Counted from the first letter of the stretch, positions 48,710-57,700 are shown. The stretch is 64,000 bases of DNA from DAOMFB01 sp963801475 (GCA_963801475.1 CAWDEX010000002.1:310001-374000), one strand, 5' to 3'. The notes: a model not told the origin generated them from the letters alone. Program-made: numbers and translations.

Positions 48710-50761
48710 TCAGCGACCGGGACGGGGCGGGGCGACCGCGGAGAGGCCTTCCATCAACGAGCGGAACTCGCCGAAGGTGAGGCTCTGGTCGCCGTCCGAG
48801 AGGGCGTGGCCGGGGTCGGGGTGGACTTCGATCAGAAGGCCGTGCGCCCCGCAGGCCCGCGCGGCGAAGGCCATCGGCGCCACGTAGGCCCGGCGCCCCG
48901 TGCCGTGGCTCGGGTCGACGATCACGGGCAAGTGCGTCCGCTCCCTCACGACCGGCACCGCCGAGAGGTCGAGGGTATTGCGCGTGGCGCTCTCGAAGGT
49001 CCGGATCCCCCGCTCGCAGAGGATGACCTGCCCGTTCCCCTGGGCCAGGATGTACTCCGCCGCCGCGAGCCACTCCTCGACCGTGCTGGAGAGGCCGCGT
49101 TTCAGGAGGACGGGGCGGTCCACCTTCCCCACCGCGTTAAGGAGCGGGAAGTTCTGCATGTTCCGCGCCCCGATCTGGAGGATGTCGGCCTTCGCCGCCA
49201 TCAACCGGACCTGTTCCGGCGCGAGGACCTCGCTGACGATCGGCAGGCCGAACGCCTTCCCCGCCGCGGCGAGAAGTTCGAGTCCCTCTTCGCCGAGCCC
49301 CTGGAAGGCGTAGGGGCTCGTCCGCGGCTTGAAGACGCCGCCGCGGAGGATGTGCGCGCCCGCCTCGCGGACCGCCTTCGCGGTCGCCTCGATCTGTGCC
49401 TTCGTCTCGACCGAGCAGGGGCCCGCCATGACGACGAACCCGTCCCCGCCGATCAGGAGGTCCCCGACGCGGACGACTGTGTCCTCCGGCCGGGCGTCGC
49501 GGCTGACCAGCTTGTACTGCGAGCTCTTCTTCACGACGGGCGCGGCCGCCTTCTCGGGCGGGGACGCGACGACGGCCTCGAAGGCCTCGGACGGCGCGCC
49601 GACCTCCGCGGCCGCGGGGTCCTGCGGCGTCGCCTTGGCCGGATAGGAGCCGAGAACCTTCAGCCAAAGCGCCACGACCTTCAGCTCCTCGAGGGCCCGG
49701 GACACCATCTCGTCGGCGACGTTCCCGTCGAAGTCGACGAAGAACATGTACTCCCACGGCTTGCTCGGCCGGGGGCGCGACTCGAGCTTCGTCAGCGAAA
49801 GGCCGTTGTCGGAGAGGACCGCGAGGCACTTCAGGAGGGCCCCGTGCTCGTGCCGCGTCGTCAGGACGAGGCTCGTCTTGCACGGGATCCGCGGGTCGAA
49901 CCTTTCGGGCGCCCGCGCGAGCGCCACGAAGCGCGTGTAGTTCTCCTCCTGGTTCGCGATGCCGCGCCGGAGGACGACGAGGCCGTACTGCCCCGCGGCC
50001 TCCGGCGGGCCGATGCCGGCCACCGTCGGGTCCCCGGCCGCCGCGACCTCCTTGAGCGCCTCGGCGGTGTCGAAGCGGAAGACCGGCTGGGCGTTCGGGA
50101 GCGACTGCAGGAACTGGCTGCACTGCTCCAGCCCCTGCGGATGGGAGAGGACCTTCGCGATCGAGGTGAGCGGCACCTCGGCCGGGCCGGCGAGGCAGTG
50201 GTCCACCTTCCAGGTCTCCTCGCCCACGATCGAGACGTCGTGGGAGACGAGAAGGTCGTAGACCTGGTTGATGCTCCCCGCCGTCGTGTTTTCGATCGGA
50301 AGGAAGGCGAGGTCGGCCGCTCCGGCGACGAGGGCGTCCACCGCCTCGGCGAAGCTCCGGAAGCCCGAGAGGGCGCCCGCGACGCCGAGGCCGCCGAGGT
50401 ACTTCTGCGCGGCGAGCCAGCTGTAGGCGTAGGGGACTCCCTGGAAGGCGACGCGCAGCTCTCCCCGGGCCGCCGCGCCGGAGAGGAACGCCGCCTGCCG
50501 CGTGACGGAGTGGGCGATGATCTCGCTGAAGATCTTCCGCGCGAGCGGTACCGAGACGCCGAGGTCGCGGGCGACCGCCTCGACCTTCGTGAGGACGTCG
50601 CGCTCGCGCGAGGCGTCCCGGATCCCGACCCCTCCTCCCGCCTTCGTCTCGCCGATCTTCGCGACGAGCGACAGGCGCCGGGCCAGGAGCGAGACCAGCT
50701 CCGTGTCGATCCCGTCGAGGGTGGATCGGAGCGCCTTCAGGTCGTCCCGGGGATCGGTCAT
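48710..50761 (-). CDS. chorismate mutase / prephenate dehydratase / DAHP synthase fusion
   Basis: A three-enzyme protein of 683 residues. Residues 1-92 are an AroQ-type chorismate mutase (LRSTLDGIDTELVSLLARR, ERDVLTKV). Residues about 100-285 are prephenate dehydratase (LRVAFQGVPYAYSWLA, IENTTAGSINQVYDLL, ENYTRFVALAR with the TRF motif). An ACT domain (about 298-375) shows GALLKCLAVLSD and ESRPRP, the phenylalanine-binding GALV and ESRP signals. After a linker, about 440-680 is DAHP synthase of the AroG/KdsA type (VMAGPCSVETKAQ, RGGVFKPRTSP, DPSHGTGRR). One chain thus joins the entry step of the shikimate pathway to the phenylalanine branch. It follows dus by 16 bp. Confidence 0.9.
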   Translation of the reverse strand: MTDPRDDLKALRSTLDGIDTELVSLLARRLSLVAKIGETKAGGGVGIRDASRERDVLTKVEAVARDLGVSVPLARKIFSEIIAHSVTRQAAFLSGAAARGELRVAFQGVPYAYSWLAAQKYLGGLGVAGALSGFRSFAEAVDALVAGAADLAFLPIENTTAGSINQVYDLLVSHDVSIVGEETWKVDHCLAGPAEVPLTSIAKVLSHPQGLEQCSQFLQSLPNAQPVFRFDTAEALKEVAAAGDPTVAGIGPPEAAGQYGLVVLRRGIANQEENYTRFVALARAPERFDPRIPCKTSLVLTTRHEHGALLKCLAVLSDNGLSLTKLESRPRPSKPWEYMFFVDFDGNVADEMVSRALEELKVVALWLKVLGSYPAKATPQDPAAAEVGAPSEAFEAVVASPPEKAAAPVVKKSSQYKLVSRDARPEDTVVRVGDLLIGGDGFVVMAGPCSVETKAQIEATAKAVREAGAHILRGGVFKPRTSPYAFQGLGEEGLELLAAAGKAFGLPIVSEVLAPEQVRLMAAKADILQIGARNMQNFPLLNAVGKVDRPVLLKRGLSSTVEEWLAAAEYILAQGNGQVILCERGIRTFESATRNTLDLSAVPVVRERTHLPVIVDPSHGTGRRAYVAPMAFAARACGAHGLLIEVHPDPGHALSDGDQSLTFGEFRSLMEGLSAVAPPRPGR

Positions 50762-50777
50762 GGAGGCTGACCGGCTC

Positions 50778-51791
50778 TCAGGCCGCGAGCGCCGTGCGCC
50801 GGTCGAAGAAGTCGTGGACGGCGTCGAGGAAGGCCTCCGGCGACGGGAGGCTCTGGATCCGCCGCCGCAGCTCCGACCCGTTCGGGAGGCCGTGCGTGTA
50901 CCAGCCGGTGAAGGTCCGGAGCTTCCCCATGACGAGCTTCGGCTGGTCGCCGTCGTTCTCCCGGATGAGATTGAAGTGGGCGAGGATGACGTCCCGCCGC
51001 TCCGGGAGGGAGGCCGGCCGGTAGGCCCTCCCCGCGAGGAGCTCGGCCGCCTGCCGGAAGATCCAGGGGTTCTTCATCGTGGACCGGCCGCACATGACGG
51101 CGTCGCACCCCGTCTCCCGGAACATCCGGAGGACGTCCTCCGGGGTATTCACGTCGCCGTTGCCGACCACGGGGATCGAGACGGCCTCCTTCAGGCGGGC
51201 GATGCGGCTCCAGTCGGCGCGCCCGGTGTACATCTGCCTGGCCGTTCGCGCGTGGAGGGCCACCCCGGCGGCCCCTTCCCCCTCGCAGATCCTTCCCAGC
51301 TCGAGGTAGTTCACCGTCTCGTCGGTCAGGCCGAGCCGGAACTTCACCGTCAGCGGCGTCGTCGAGAGCGCCTTGCGGCAGGCCGCGATGATTTCGCGCG
51401 CCTTCCCGAGGTCGCGCATGAGGCCCGCTCCGGCGCACCCCTTCAGAACCTTGTTGGACGGGCACCCCATGTTGATGTCGCAGACGTCGACCTGCATCTC
51501 CTCGACGCGCGCGGCGGCGACGGCCATCCTCGCCGCGTCGGACCCGTAGATCTGGACGGAGAGCGGCCGCTCCGCCGGGTCGAACCGGAGGAGCCTCTCG
51601 GTCCTCCGGTTGCCGCGCGTGAGCCCTTCGGACGAGACGAACTCCATCGTCACGAGCCCCACCCCGCCGATCCGGCGGAGGAGCAGCCGGTACGTCATGT
51701 CCGTGATCCCCGCCATCGGCGCGAGGATCAGCGGCGGGTCGACGGTCGACCGGCGCGTTCCGGGGCTCTCGTAGACGACGGAAGGGGGCAT
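50778..51791 (-). CDS. tRNA-dihydrouridine synthase, DusB-like
   Basis: A 337-residue flavin enzyme that reduces uridine in tRNA D-loops. LILAPMAGITDMTYRLLLRR binds FMN; DINMGCPSNKVLKGCAGAGLM carries the catalytic cysteine; VALHARTARQMYTGRADWS and NGDVNTPEDVLRM complete the barrel. The family form resembles DusB, but subtype is not certain. The ATG at 51791 starts 2 bp after the preceding gene's stop. The order is gene 52639, dus, then the aromatic fusion. Confidence 0.9.
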   Translation of the reverse strand: MPPSVVYESPGTRRSTVDPPLILAPMAGITDMTYRLLLRRIGGVGLVTMEFVSSEGLTRGNRRTERLLRFDPAERPLSVQIYGSDAARMAVAAARVEEMQVDVCDINMGCPSNKVLKGCAGAGLMRDLGKAREIIAACRKALSTTPLTVKFRLGLTDETVNYLELGRICEGEGAAGVALHARTARQMYTGRADWSRIARLKEAVSIPVVGNGDVNTPEDVLRMFRETGCDAVMCGRSTMKNPWIFRQAAELLAGRAYRPASLPERRDVILAHFNLIRENDGDQPKLVMGKLRTFTGWYTHGLPNGSELRRRIQSLPSPEAFLDAVHDFFDRRTALAA

Positions 51792-51793
51792 CG

Positions 51794-52639
51794 TCAGGGG
51801 GCGGGCGCTCCCGCCTTGACCGGCGCCGCGGGGGTCGCCGTGTCGACGACCTCGAAAGTCCCCTGGTGAAGATTGAACGGCCCCTGGAGGATCTTCCCCT
51901 CGCGCGTCAGGCCGATGACGTAGGCGTGCCTTCCGACGGGGAGATCGGTCAGCCAGACCGGGTCCGGCTTTTCGAGGATCACCTCGGGAAGCTCGTCGAC
52001 GCGGTAGCGGATCCGGCACGAATCGGGGACCGCCTGATCGGCCACGACGCAGCCGCTGACCATGAAGTCGAGAAGGACCTTCTGTCCCTTCGGGATCTTC
52101 GTCCGCGGCCGGTTCACGGTCAAAAGCGGCGCCTTCGGCGCGGGCGCGTTCTTCCCGTCCTTTTCGCCGACGGAAAAGGTCACCATCGCGAAGGCCCCGG
52201 GCTCCTTGATCGACTCGCCCCAGGGTCGGACCGGAAAGGCGCGCAGCGTGTGCGTCCCCGCCGGGACCTTGGGGTAGAGCCATGGCTTCGCCGGTTCGTA
52301 GTGGATCGCCGGCGGCCCGTTGTCGAAGATGATGGCGATCCCCTGGCCGCACTTCGTGGCCGGGTCAAGGAAGCTCTCCCAGTTCTTGGTCTCGAGCTTG
52401 ACCTCGACGGACGCCCCCTTTGCCGGCGGCTGTCCGACCGCCACCGCCGGGATCGGGAAGACCTCGTCGGGCTTCGGTGCGAGGATCTTCACCTCCACCG
52501 GACCTGACGGCCCGCGCCCGTCCACGCAGTCCGGGATCGGGCTCTTCGGGTCCTTCGGCGTGGACGGCTGCGCCGCGGCGGCCTGAACGACGAGCGCGCC
52601 GAGGGCCAGGACGCCGACGCGACAAATGAATCGGTTCAT
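51794..52639 (-). CDS. secreted protein of unknown function
   Basis: A 281-residue protein with a signal peptide (NRFICRVGVLALGALVVQAAAA). The mature part contains two repeated beta-sandwich-like stretches (EVKLETKNWESFL, LPVGRHAYVIGLTREGKIL) like Ig-type or carbohydrate-binding modules. Two further cysteine pairs may form disulfides. No family recognised. GGAGGAG is well placed upstream of the ATG. First gene of an operon with dus and the aromatic fusion. Confidence 0.6.
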   Translation of the reverse strand: MNRFICRVGVLALGALVVQAAAAQPSTPKDPKSPIPDCVDGRGPSGPVEVKILAPKPDEVFPIPAVAVGQPPAKGASVEVKLETKNWESFLDPATKCGQGIAIIFDNGPPAIHYEPAKPWLYPKVPAGTHTLRAFPVRPWGESIKEPGAFAMVTFSVGEKDGKNAPAPKAPLLTVNRPRTKIPKGQKVLLDFMVSGCVVADQAVPDSCRIRYRVDELPEVILEKPDPVWLTDLPVGRHAYVIGLTREGKILQGPFNLHQGTFEVVDTATPAAPVKAGAPAP

Positions 52640-52649
52640 GACGACTCCT

Positions 52650-52680
52650 CCAGCGCCCGGATCCCCCGTCCGGGCGAAGC
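52650..52680 (-). terminator. intergenic hairpin upstream of 51794-52639 gene
   Basis: On the minus strand, CGCCCGG and CCGGGCG arms (52670-52676 and 52654-52660) flank a 9-nt loop, extended by CCAG/CTGG. No U-tract follows, so it may be a weak terminator after the lipoprotein gene or a leader hairpin for the next. Confidence 0.35.
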
Positions 52681-52712
52681 TGGAAATGGTAGCAGGAGGC
52701 CCAAACAGCCGA

Positions 52713-53348
52713 TCAATGCGGGGGAGCGGCGAGGCGATACCCCTTCGGGACGGCGAAGAGATCCGGCGAGACCCCGACCTTGACCGCGGTCAGCTCCACC
52801 TTGCGCCGCGACCGGGTCCCGTCCGCCTTCGGGATCTCCCGATCCATCCGAAGGGTCAGGTTTTCGAGGCTCGGCGCCACCCAGTAGACCGTCGACGGGG
52901 AGACGACGGCGTCCGGCTGGTCGACGAACCGCCAGAGGGCGCAGACCATGCCCGTGAATACCTCGTCGCTCTCGCGCCGGTACTCGGTGATGCCGCGCTT
53001 CTCCGCCTCGGCGCGGTCGTCGAACCCCGGCGCGAGGGGGAACCCCGGGAGGATCTCGTCGGTCGCCTGCGCGTACGGGACCTCGACGTACGTCCTGGCC
53101 TTCGGGTCGAGGCGAAACGCCTTCTGCTCCTTTTCGAGCAGGAGGAGAACCGGCCCGCCGGGCGTCTCCTCTTCGCGCCGCCGGTCGCTTCCCCGGACGG
53201 CGATCCGGAACGTCGACTCGGTGACGCCGTCGTTCACGATTTCCACCCGGGCCGAGTAGCCGTCGGTCGACGGGCGCGGCGGAGGCGAGCACGAGACGGC
53301 CAGAAGGGTCAGCGTCATCGCGGCGGACGGACGGAGGGCGGACTTCAT
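52713..53348 (-). CDS. putative lipoprotein
   Basis: A 211-residue protein; SAAMTLTLLAVSCSPPP is a lipoprotein-type signal (Cys about 20). Sequence blocks YSARVEIVNDGVTESTFRI, ALWRFVDQPDAVVSPSTVYWVAPSLENLTLRM and KVELTAVKVGVSPDLFAVPKGYRL are typical of small DUF4412-like outer-membrane lipoproteins of the LolA-like fold, but that is only a resemblance. The ATG at 53348 overlaps the upstream stop (ATGA). Confidence 0.6.
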   Translation of the reverse strand: MKSALRPSAAMTLTLLAVSCSPPPRPSTDGYSARVEIVNDGVTESTFRIAVRGSDRRREEETPGGPVLLLLEKEQKAFRLDPKARTYVEVPYAQATDEILPGFPLAPGFDDRAEAEKRGITEYRRESDEVFTGMVCALWRFVDQPDAVVSPSTVYWVAPSLENLTLRMDREIPKADGTRSRRKVELTAVKVGVSPDLFAVPKGYRLAAPPH

Positions 53349-54418
53349 CGCCGGACGGATCCCGGCACGGCCCGGGCGCCGTCGATCGTGAGGCCGAGGA
53401 AGCGCTGGACGACCGTGAGCGCGCGGATCGTCACCCAGCGCGACATCTCTCCGGTCCGTTCGAGGGGGAACGGCAGCCCGCCCGCCGGAGAGCGCTCGAG
53501 GAGCCACCGCCCGCGGTGGTCGGCGCGGGCCAGGAGAAGCGCCAGTCCCCACGCGAGCGGCCCCTCGCGCGGGTCGACCGCCCCCTCGGGGGTCGTGAGC
53601 GCGAGGGCGTGGAGGAGCTCGACGAGATCGGTCTCCTCGCCGTTCGGAAACCCGGCGCGGAGAAACTCCGGCGCCGTGCCCCCCGCCCCCTCGCGCGGAA
53701 TCTCGGCCTCGAGGGCCCGCGCCCGGAGGAAGTCGACGGCCCGCCGGACGACGGGCGAGCGCCGTTCCTCGGGAAGCGTCGCGAAAAGAAGGAGCGCCTT
53801 CGCGGTCGTGCCGCGCCCGAGGAGGGCGGCGCGGGCGACGTAATCGGCGGCCGAGGCGAGCCGGGGGTCCGCGGCGTACCCCATCAGGGCCAGCGCCCGG
53901 CAGAGCGCCGTGAAGGCCGGCAGGTCGACCGCGGCGTCGTTGCGCCGGGAGAGCTCGACGAAGGCCTTCTCCCACGCGGCGAACAGGACCTGGCCGGCGT
54001 GGCGGACGGGAGGGAGCGACCCGTCGCACCCGGTCTCCTCCAGGAAGAGCGTCAGCCAGAGACCGCCGTCGTACCGCCGCGACAGCCCGGCGGGCGTCGC
54101 CCCGGGGAGGGTCCGCCGGCGTAGGACGTCCAGCATGTCGCGTGTCCAGGGGTCGCGCGGGAGCGCCTGCCGCGCCCGCTTCATCTCGGGGTCCTTCGCC
54201 GGCCGGCCCAGTAGGTCGCGCAGCGCGACGAAACGCGCGGCGGGGCTCTCGCGCGAGACGAGCCAGTCGATCGTCGAGATCGGGACGTGGAGCGGCCCGG
54301 CCGGAAGCGGCCCCGCCTTCCGGCGCGTCGCGTGCGGAGCGACCGGCTCGGGGCGCACCCGCGGCGCCCGGAATACGGGCGCTGCGGCCTTCGGCCGGCG
54401 AACGGTGCGGCGGGGCAT
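53345..54418 (-). CDS. terpenoid-cyclase-like alpha/alpha-toroid protein
   Basis: A 357-residue protein with helical repeats: PGATPAGLSRRYDGGLWLTLFLEETGCDG, LMGYAADPRLASAADYV, ERRSPVVRRAVDFLRAR and GPLAWGLALLLARADHRGRWLLER. This pattern fits the alpha/alpha-toroid (prenyltransferase/squalene-cyclase-like) fold used by many hydrolase-like bacterial proteins; no catalytic DxDD motif is seen. The N-terminus is basic, without a signal peptide. The ATG at 54418 is 8 nt after TATCCT, sharing a promoter with the GDPD gene, and it overlaps the lipoprotein gene downstream. Confidence 0.6.
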   Translation of the reverse strand: MPRRTVRRPKAAAPVFRAPRVRPEPVAPHATRRKAGPLPAGPLHVPISTIDWLVSRESPAARFVALRDLLGRPAKDPEMKRARQALPRDPWTRDMLDVLRRRTLPGATPAGLSRRYDGGLWLTLFLEETGCDGSLPPVRHAGQVLFAAWEKAFVELSRRNDAAVDLPAFTALCRALALMGYAADPRLASAADYVARAALLGRGTTAKALLLFATLPEERRSPVVRRAVDFLRARALEAEIPREGAGGTAPEFLRAGFPNGEETDLVELLHALALTTPEGAVDPREGPLAWGLALLLARADHRGRWLLERSPAGGLPFPLERTGEMSRWVTIRALTVVQRFLGLTIDGARAVPGSVRR

Positions 54419-54426
54419 CGACCGCG

Positions 54427-54434
54427 AGGATAAT
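54427..54434. promoter_or_regulatory. overlapping divergent -10 elements
   Basis: TATCCT (minus, 54427-54432) and GATAAT (plus, 54429-54434) share bases. They lie 8 and 9 nt from ATG 54418 and ATG 54444; 25 bp separate the starts. Confidence 0.5.
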
Positions 54435-54443
54435 CCAGCCGCG

Positions 54444-55217
54444 ATGAACTTCTTCCGAGAGGGACCCACCCGCGTCGTCGGCCACCGCGGAGCGCCGACG
54501 AAAGCGCTCGAGAACACGCTCGAAAGCTTCGACCGGGCCGAGGCGGATGGCGCCGACGCCGTCGAGCTCGACGTCCGCCTCACGCTTGACGGGGAGGCCG
54601 TCGTCGTCCACGACCCCGAGATCGCCCTCGACGGCCGGCGCGTCCCCGTCGCCCAGCTGACGATGGCTGAGCTGGCGGAGGCCGAGATCGTCCGGGGAGA
54701 CTTGCGGGGCCGCATCCCGACCCTCCGCGAGGTCCTGATGCGCTACGGATCCTCTGGGCGCTTCCTCGTGGAGCTGAAGCACGGGCCGTCGCCGCGCCCC
54801 GGCCTCCTCGAGTTCCGTGTCGCGGCGCTCCTCGCCCAGCTCCAGCTCTTCTCGCGCGCGATGGTCCTCTCCTTCTCGTCCGAGATCCTCCGCCGGATCC
54901 GCGAGATCGAGCCGCGGATCGAGACCTGCCTGAACTTCGACGCGTCCACGTACCGGCCGACCGGGCGCTTCTGGCCCGACCGGCCGCGGGGTTGCGACGC
55001 CGTCGCGCCGAACGTCGTCCTCGTGACGGCGCGCCTCATGGCGGAGGCCCGCGAGGCGGGACTCTCCGTCCACGTCTGGACGGTGAACGACGCCGAGCAG
55101 GCGCGCCAGATGACCGCGTGGGGCGCAGCCTCCGTCATCACCGACGACCCGGCTCTCGTCGGCCCGGCCGTCCGGGGCGTGACGGGCGCCCGCCCGCCGC
55201 TCGAACTCGTGACCTGA
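54444..55217 (+). CDS. glycerophosphodiester phosphodiesterase family protein
   Basis: A 257-residue TIM-barrel hydrolase that splits glycerophosphodiesters into sn-glycerol-3-phosphate and an alcohol. VVGHRGAPTKALENTLESF (catalytic His-Arg), AVELDVRLTLDGEAVVVHDPEI (metal Glu/Asp and second His) are the core motifs, with VHVWTVNDAEQARQM near the end. No signal peptide, so likely cytosolic recycling of deacylated phospholipids. Starts 9 nt after GATAAT. The aminotransferase follows 9 bp later. Confidence 0.9.
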   Translation: MNFFREGPTRVVGHRGAPTKALENTLESFDRAEADGADAVELDVRLTLDGEAVVVHDPEIALDGRRVPVAQLTMAELAEAEIVRGDLRGRIPTLREVLMRYGSSGRFLVELKHGPSPRPGLLEFRVAALLAQLQLFSRAMVLSFSSEILRRIREIEPRIETCLNFDASTYRPTGRFWPDRPRGCDAVAPNVVLVTARLMAEAREAGLSVHVWTVNDAEQARQMTAWGAASVITDDPALVGPAVRGVTGARPPLELVT

Positions 55218-55226
55218 GGAGACCAC

Positions 55227-56372
55227 GTGATCAACGAAACACTGACGATGATCCCGGGACCCACCCCGGTCCACCCCCGCATCCTCTCCGCCCTCTCGAA
55301 GCCCACCGTCTCGCACGTCGCCCCCGCCTTCGTCGAGACGTTCCGGCGGGCCCTGTCGGACTTCCGCGCCCTCGGCCAGAGCGCTGCGGCCCAGCCGTTC
55401 CTCGTCTCGGGAGGCGGGACCCTCTCCATGGAGATCGCCCTCGTGAACGTCGTCTCCCCCGGCGAGTCGGTTCTCGTCGTCTCGCAGGGCTACTTCGGCG
55501 ACCGGTACGGCGACGTCGCGGCCGCCTTCGGCATCCACGCCGACGTCCTCCGCTCCGAGTGGGGCCGCGCCGTCACCCCTGCCGAGCTGGAAGCGCGCCT
55601 CTCGAAGGGGTCGTACGCCGCCGTCACCATCACCCACGTCGACACCTCGACGGGGACGGCCGCGCCGGTCGAGGCCTATTGCGACCTGCTCCGCGGGCGG
55701 AAGGAGATGGTGATCCTCGACGGCGTCTGCGCCACGGGGGGCATCGACGAGCCGTTCGACCGCTGGGGAATCGACGTCCTCCTCACGGCGGCCCAGAAGG
55801 CCATCGGCGCGCCCCCCGGGCTCGCCCTCTGCCTCTTCTCGCCGCGGGCGATGGAGCGCCGCCGCTCGAAGTCGGGCGTCCCGGCCTACTACGCCGACAT
55901 CCTCCGCTGGCTTCCCGTCATGGAGGACCCCGGCCGGTACTTCGCGACGCCGTGCGTGAACGAGATGGTCGCCCTCGCCGAGGCGCTCCGGATGATCCAC
56001 GAAGAGGGGCTCCCCGCCCGCTTCGCCCGCCACCAGCGGATCGGCCGGGCCGTCCGGGCCGGGCTCGAGGCGCTCGGCCTCACGCTGGTCACCGCGCCCG
56101 ACTGCCGCGCCGACACCCTGTCGGTCGTCTTCTACCCGAAGGGTGTCGAGGACGCCCCCTTCCGGAAGGAAATGGCCTCCCGGGGCGTCGTCGTGGCCGG
56201 CTGCCTGGGCCCCCTTGCCGGGAAGGCCTTCCGGATGGGACACATGGGAAACATCGGTCCCGGCGAGATCGCCAAGGCGCTTTCGGCCGTCGAGGAGAGC
56301 CTCGGAGTTCTCGGTCTCGGCGTTTCGCCCGGTTCCGCCGTCGCGGCGGCGGCGGAGCACCTCTCTGCGTGA
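55227..56372 (+). CDS. class V aminotransferase, serine--pyruvate/alanine--glyoxylate type
   Basis: A 381-residue PLP enzyme. MIPGPTPVHPRILSALSKP is the typical N-terminus of the alanine-glyoxylate/serine-pyruvate group; FLVSGGGTLSMEIAL binds cofactor phosphate; VILDGVCATGGIDEPFDRWGIDVLLTAAQKAIGAP has the PLP-lysine (AAQKAIG). It moves amino groups between small amino and keto acids. GTG start with GAGGAG upstream. The C-terminal tail (GSAVAAAAEHLSA) extends a little past the usual end. Confidence 0.9.
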   Translation: MINETLTMIPGPTPVHPRILSALSKPTVSHVAPAFVETFRRALSDFRALGQSAAAQPFLVSGGGTLSMEIALVNVVSPGESVLVVSQGYFGDRYGDVAAAFGIHADVLRSEWGRAVTPAELEARLSKGSYAAVTITHVDTSTGTAAPVEAYCDLLRGRKEMVILDGVCATGGIDEPFDRWGIDVLLTAAQKAIGAPPGLALCLFSPRAMERRRSKSGVPAYYADILRWLPVMEDPGRYFATPCVNEMVALAEALRMIHEEGLPARFARHQRIGRAVRAGLEALGLTLVTAPDCRADTLSVVFYPKGVEDAPFRKEMASRGVVVAGCLGPLAGKAFRMGHMGNIGPGEIAKALSAVEESLGVLGLGVSPGSAVAAAAEHLSA

Positions 56373-56670
56373 ACCGCTCAGCCGGTTCGTATAATTGAAA
56401 TTTGAGACCTGACCCCGAACTCAACCGAGCTCAAGAAGCCCGTCGGAGCGGTGATTAATACTGAATCTCGACGAAAGAGGGATACGGGGCCTGCGCCGAT
56501 GCGTCGGGCTGCCTAGACCATTTCGGTCATTCACACGGAAATATCTGTGAGCCCCGTCATGAGGTACCTCCCCGAGGCCTTCGGCGGGGAGGCTTCTTCC
56601 GGAGGCATGTCGATTGCTCCTCCCCCGGTGACGCGCGAAGCGCGCCATCTCTATGGCAAGGAGGTCCTTC
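56373..56670 (+). other. long leader with repeat-borne promoter and hairpin
   Basis: No coding gene recognised. TATAAT (56390-56395) lies inside dispersed-element copy C. A CCTCCCCG/CGGGGAGG stem (56568-56593) with a 10-nt loop precedes the AAGGAGG (56658-56664) Shine-Dalgarno of the following gene. It is probably an untranslated leader of about 270 nt, less GC-rich in its first 100 bases than the surroundings. Confidence 0.45.
56386..56416 (-). repeat. dispersed promoter-bearing element, copy C
   Basis: In minus orientation it shares GGTC, GTCTCAA, TTTCAATTATA and GAA with copies A (58856-58893) and B (59617-59654). The opposite strand shows TATAAT at 56390-56395, upstream of the coiled-coil gene. 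Confidence 0.5.
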
Positions 56671-57633
56671 ATGGACGAACTCAACCAGAATCCGGAGAAG
56701 GAGACGTCGAGGCGGTTCCCGACGGTGCTGCTCGCGGTGGCGCTCGCGATCGTGGTCGTTGCCGCGGGCGTCGCCGGCGTCTCGTGGACGCGGCAGCGCG
56801 ACGACTTCCAGGCCCAGGTGCAGCAGCTCAGCGGCGAGAACCAGAAGCTCTCGGACTCCCTGCAGTCCCTCCGCTCGCAGTCCGACGAAGCGAACGCGAC
56901 GCTGGAGGACGTCGCGAAGGGGCTCGAGGAGATCCGCGCGAAAGAGCTGAAGGCCATTCAGTCCTCCATCCGGGTGGCCCAGGAAGGGGACGCCGCCAGC
57001 GGACGACGCGGCCAGCTGCAGGCGGAGATCCAGGCGATCCGGGAGGCCATCCAGAAGAACCTGCAGAAGCTCGCTCACCTCGAGAAGACCAACAGGGAGA
57101 GCGGCGTGAAGATGGCGTCCCTCCAGAAGGTCGCGGACGAGCTGAAGCGGTCGCTCGAGGAGAAGGCGGCGACGGTCGCCACCCTCGAGAGCCGGGTCGG
57201 GGAGCTCTCGAAGACGGTCGAGTCGCAGGCCTCCACTCTCGCGGAGAAGGAGAAGACGATCCAGGAGAGAGAGACCCGGATCGCGGAGAAGACGAAGGAG
57301 GCCAACACGGCCTACGTGGCCGTCGCCTCGAAGTCCATCCTGAGACAGTCGGGCGTCGTCGAGAAGAAGGGCGCGATCCTCGGCGTCGGCGGCCGGTGGA
57401 TCGAGACCGGGAAGTTCGACCCGGGAGTCTTCCGCGAGATCGACGTCACGAAGGAAACGGAGCTCTCCATTCCTGCGCCCGCGAGCAAGGTGCGCATCGT
57501 CACGGAACAGCCGAAGGCGAGCTACGAGATCGTCGACGGCGGCCCGAATTCAACGTCGTCGAAGCTCTCGGTCAAGGACCCCGCCGCCTTCTGGAAGGGG
57601 GACCGGTACCTCGTGGTGATGATTCCCGACTGA
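56671..57633 (+). CDS. membrane-anchored coiled-coil protein
   Basis: A 320-residue single-pass protein. Short cytosolic N-terminus, membrane helix FPTVLLAVALAIVVVAAGVAG (17-37), then a long coiled coil of about 180 residues (heptad runs such as LQQLSGENQKLSDSLQ, LKRSLEEKAATVATLESRVGEL), and a C-terminal globular part of about 90 residues (ILGVGGRWIETGKFDPGVF, FWKGDRYLVVMIPD). No family known; the layout is like scaffolding or signalling coiled-coil proteins of the envelope. The ATG at 56671 has AAGGAGG 6 nt upstream; an earlier ATG at 56653 lacks it. Confidence 0.75.
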   Translation: MDELNQNPEKETSRRFPTVLLAVALAIVVVAAGVAGVSWTRQRDDFQAQVQQLSGENQKLSDSLQSLRSQSDEANATLEDVAKGLEEIRAKELKAIQSSIRVAQEGDAASGRRGQLQAEIQAIREAIQKNLQKLAHLEKTNRESGVKMASLQKVADELKRSLEEKAATVATLESRVGELSKTVESQASTLAEKEKTIQERETRIAEKTKEANTAYVAVASKSILRQSGVVEKKGAILGVGGRWIETGKFDPGVFREIDVTKETELSIPAPASKVRIVTEQPKASYEIVDGGPNSTSSKLSVKDPAAFWKGDRYLVVMIPD

Positions 57634-57649
57634 CCGGAACCGGAGCCGT

Positions 57650-57682
57650 GGAGAGCCCGGAGGAGATCCCTTCGGGCTCTCC
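57650..57682. terminator. bidirectional hairpin between convergent genes
   Basis: A perfect 10-bp stem, GGAGAGCCCG (57650-57659) and CGGGCTCTCC (57673-57682), with a 13-nt loop, lies between the stops of the convergent genes at 57633 and 57701. No clear U-tract. Confidence 0.5.
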
Positions 57683-57700
57683 GCGCCCTGCGGAGGCCGG

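Noticed and set aside
52713..56360. Very long minus-strand frame spanning several genes
   Set aside because: Its upper part is antisense to the GDPD and aminotransferase genes and of low complexity; only its last 636 bases (a lipoprotein) are a real gene.
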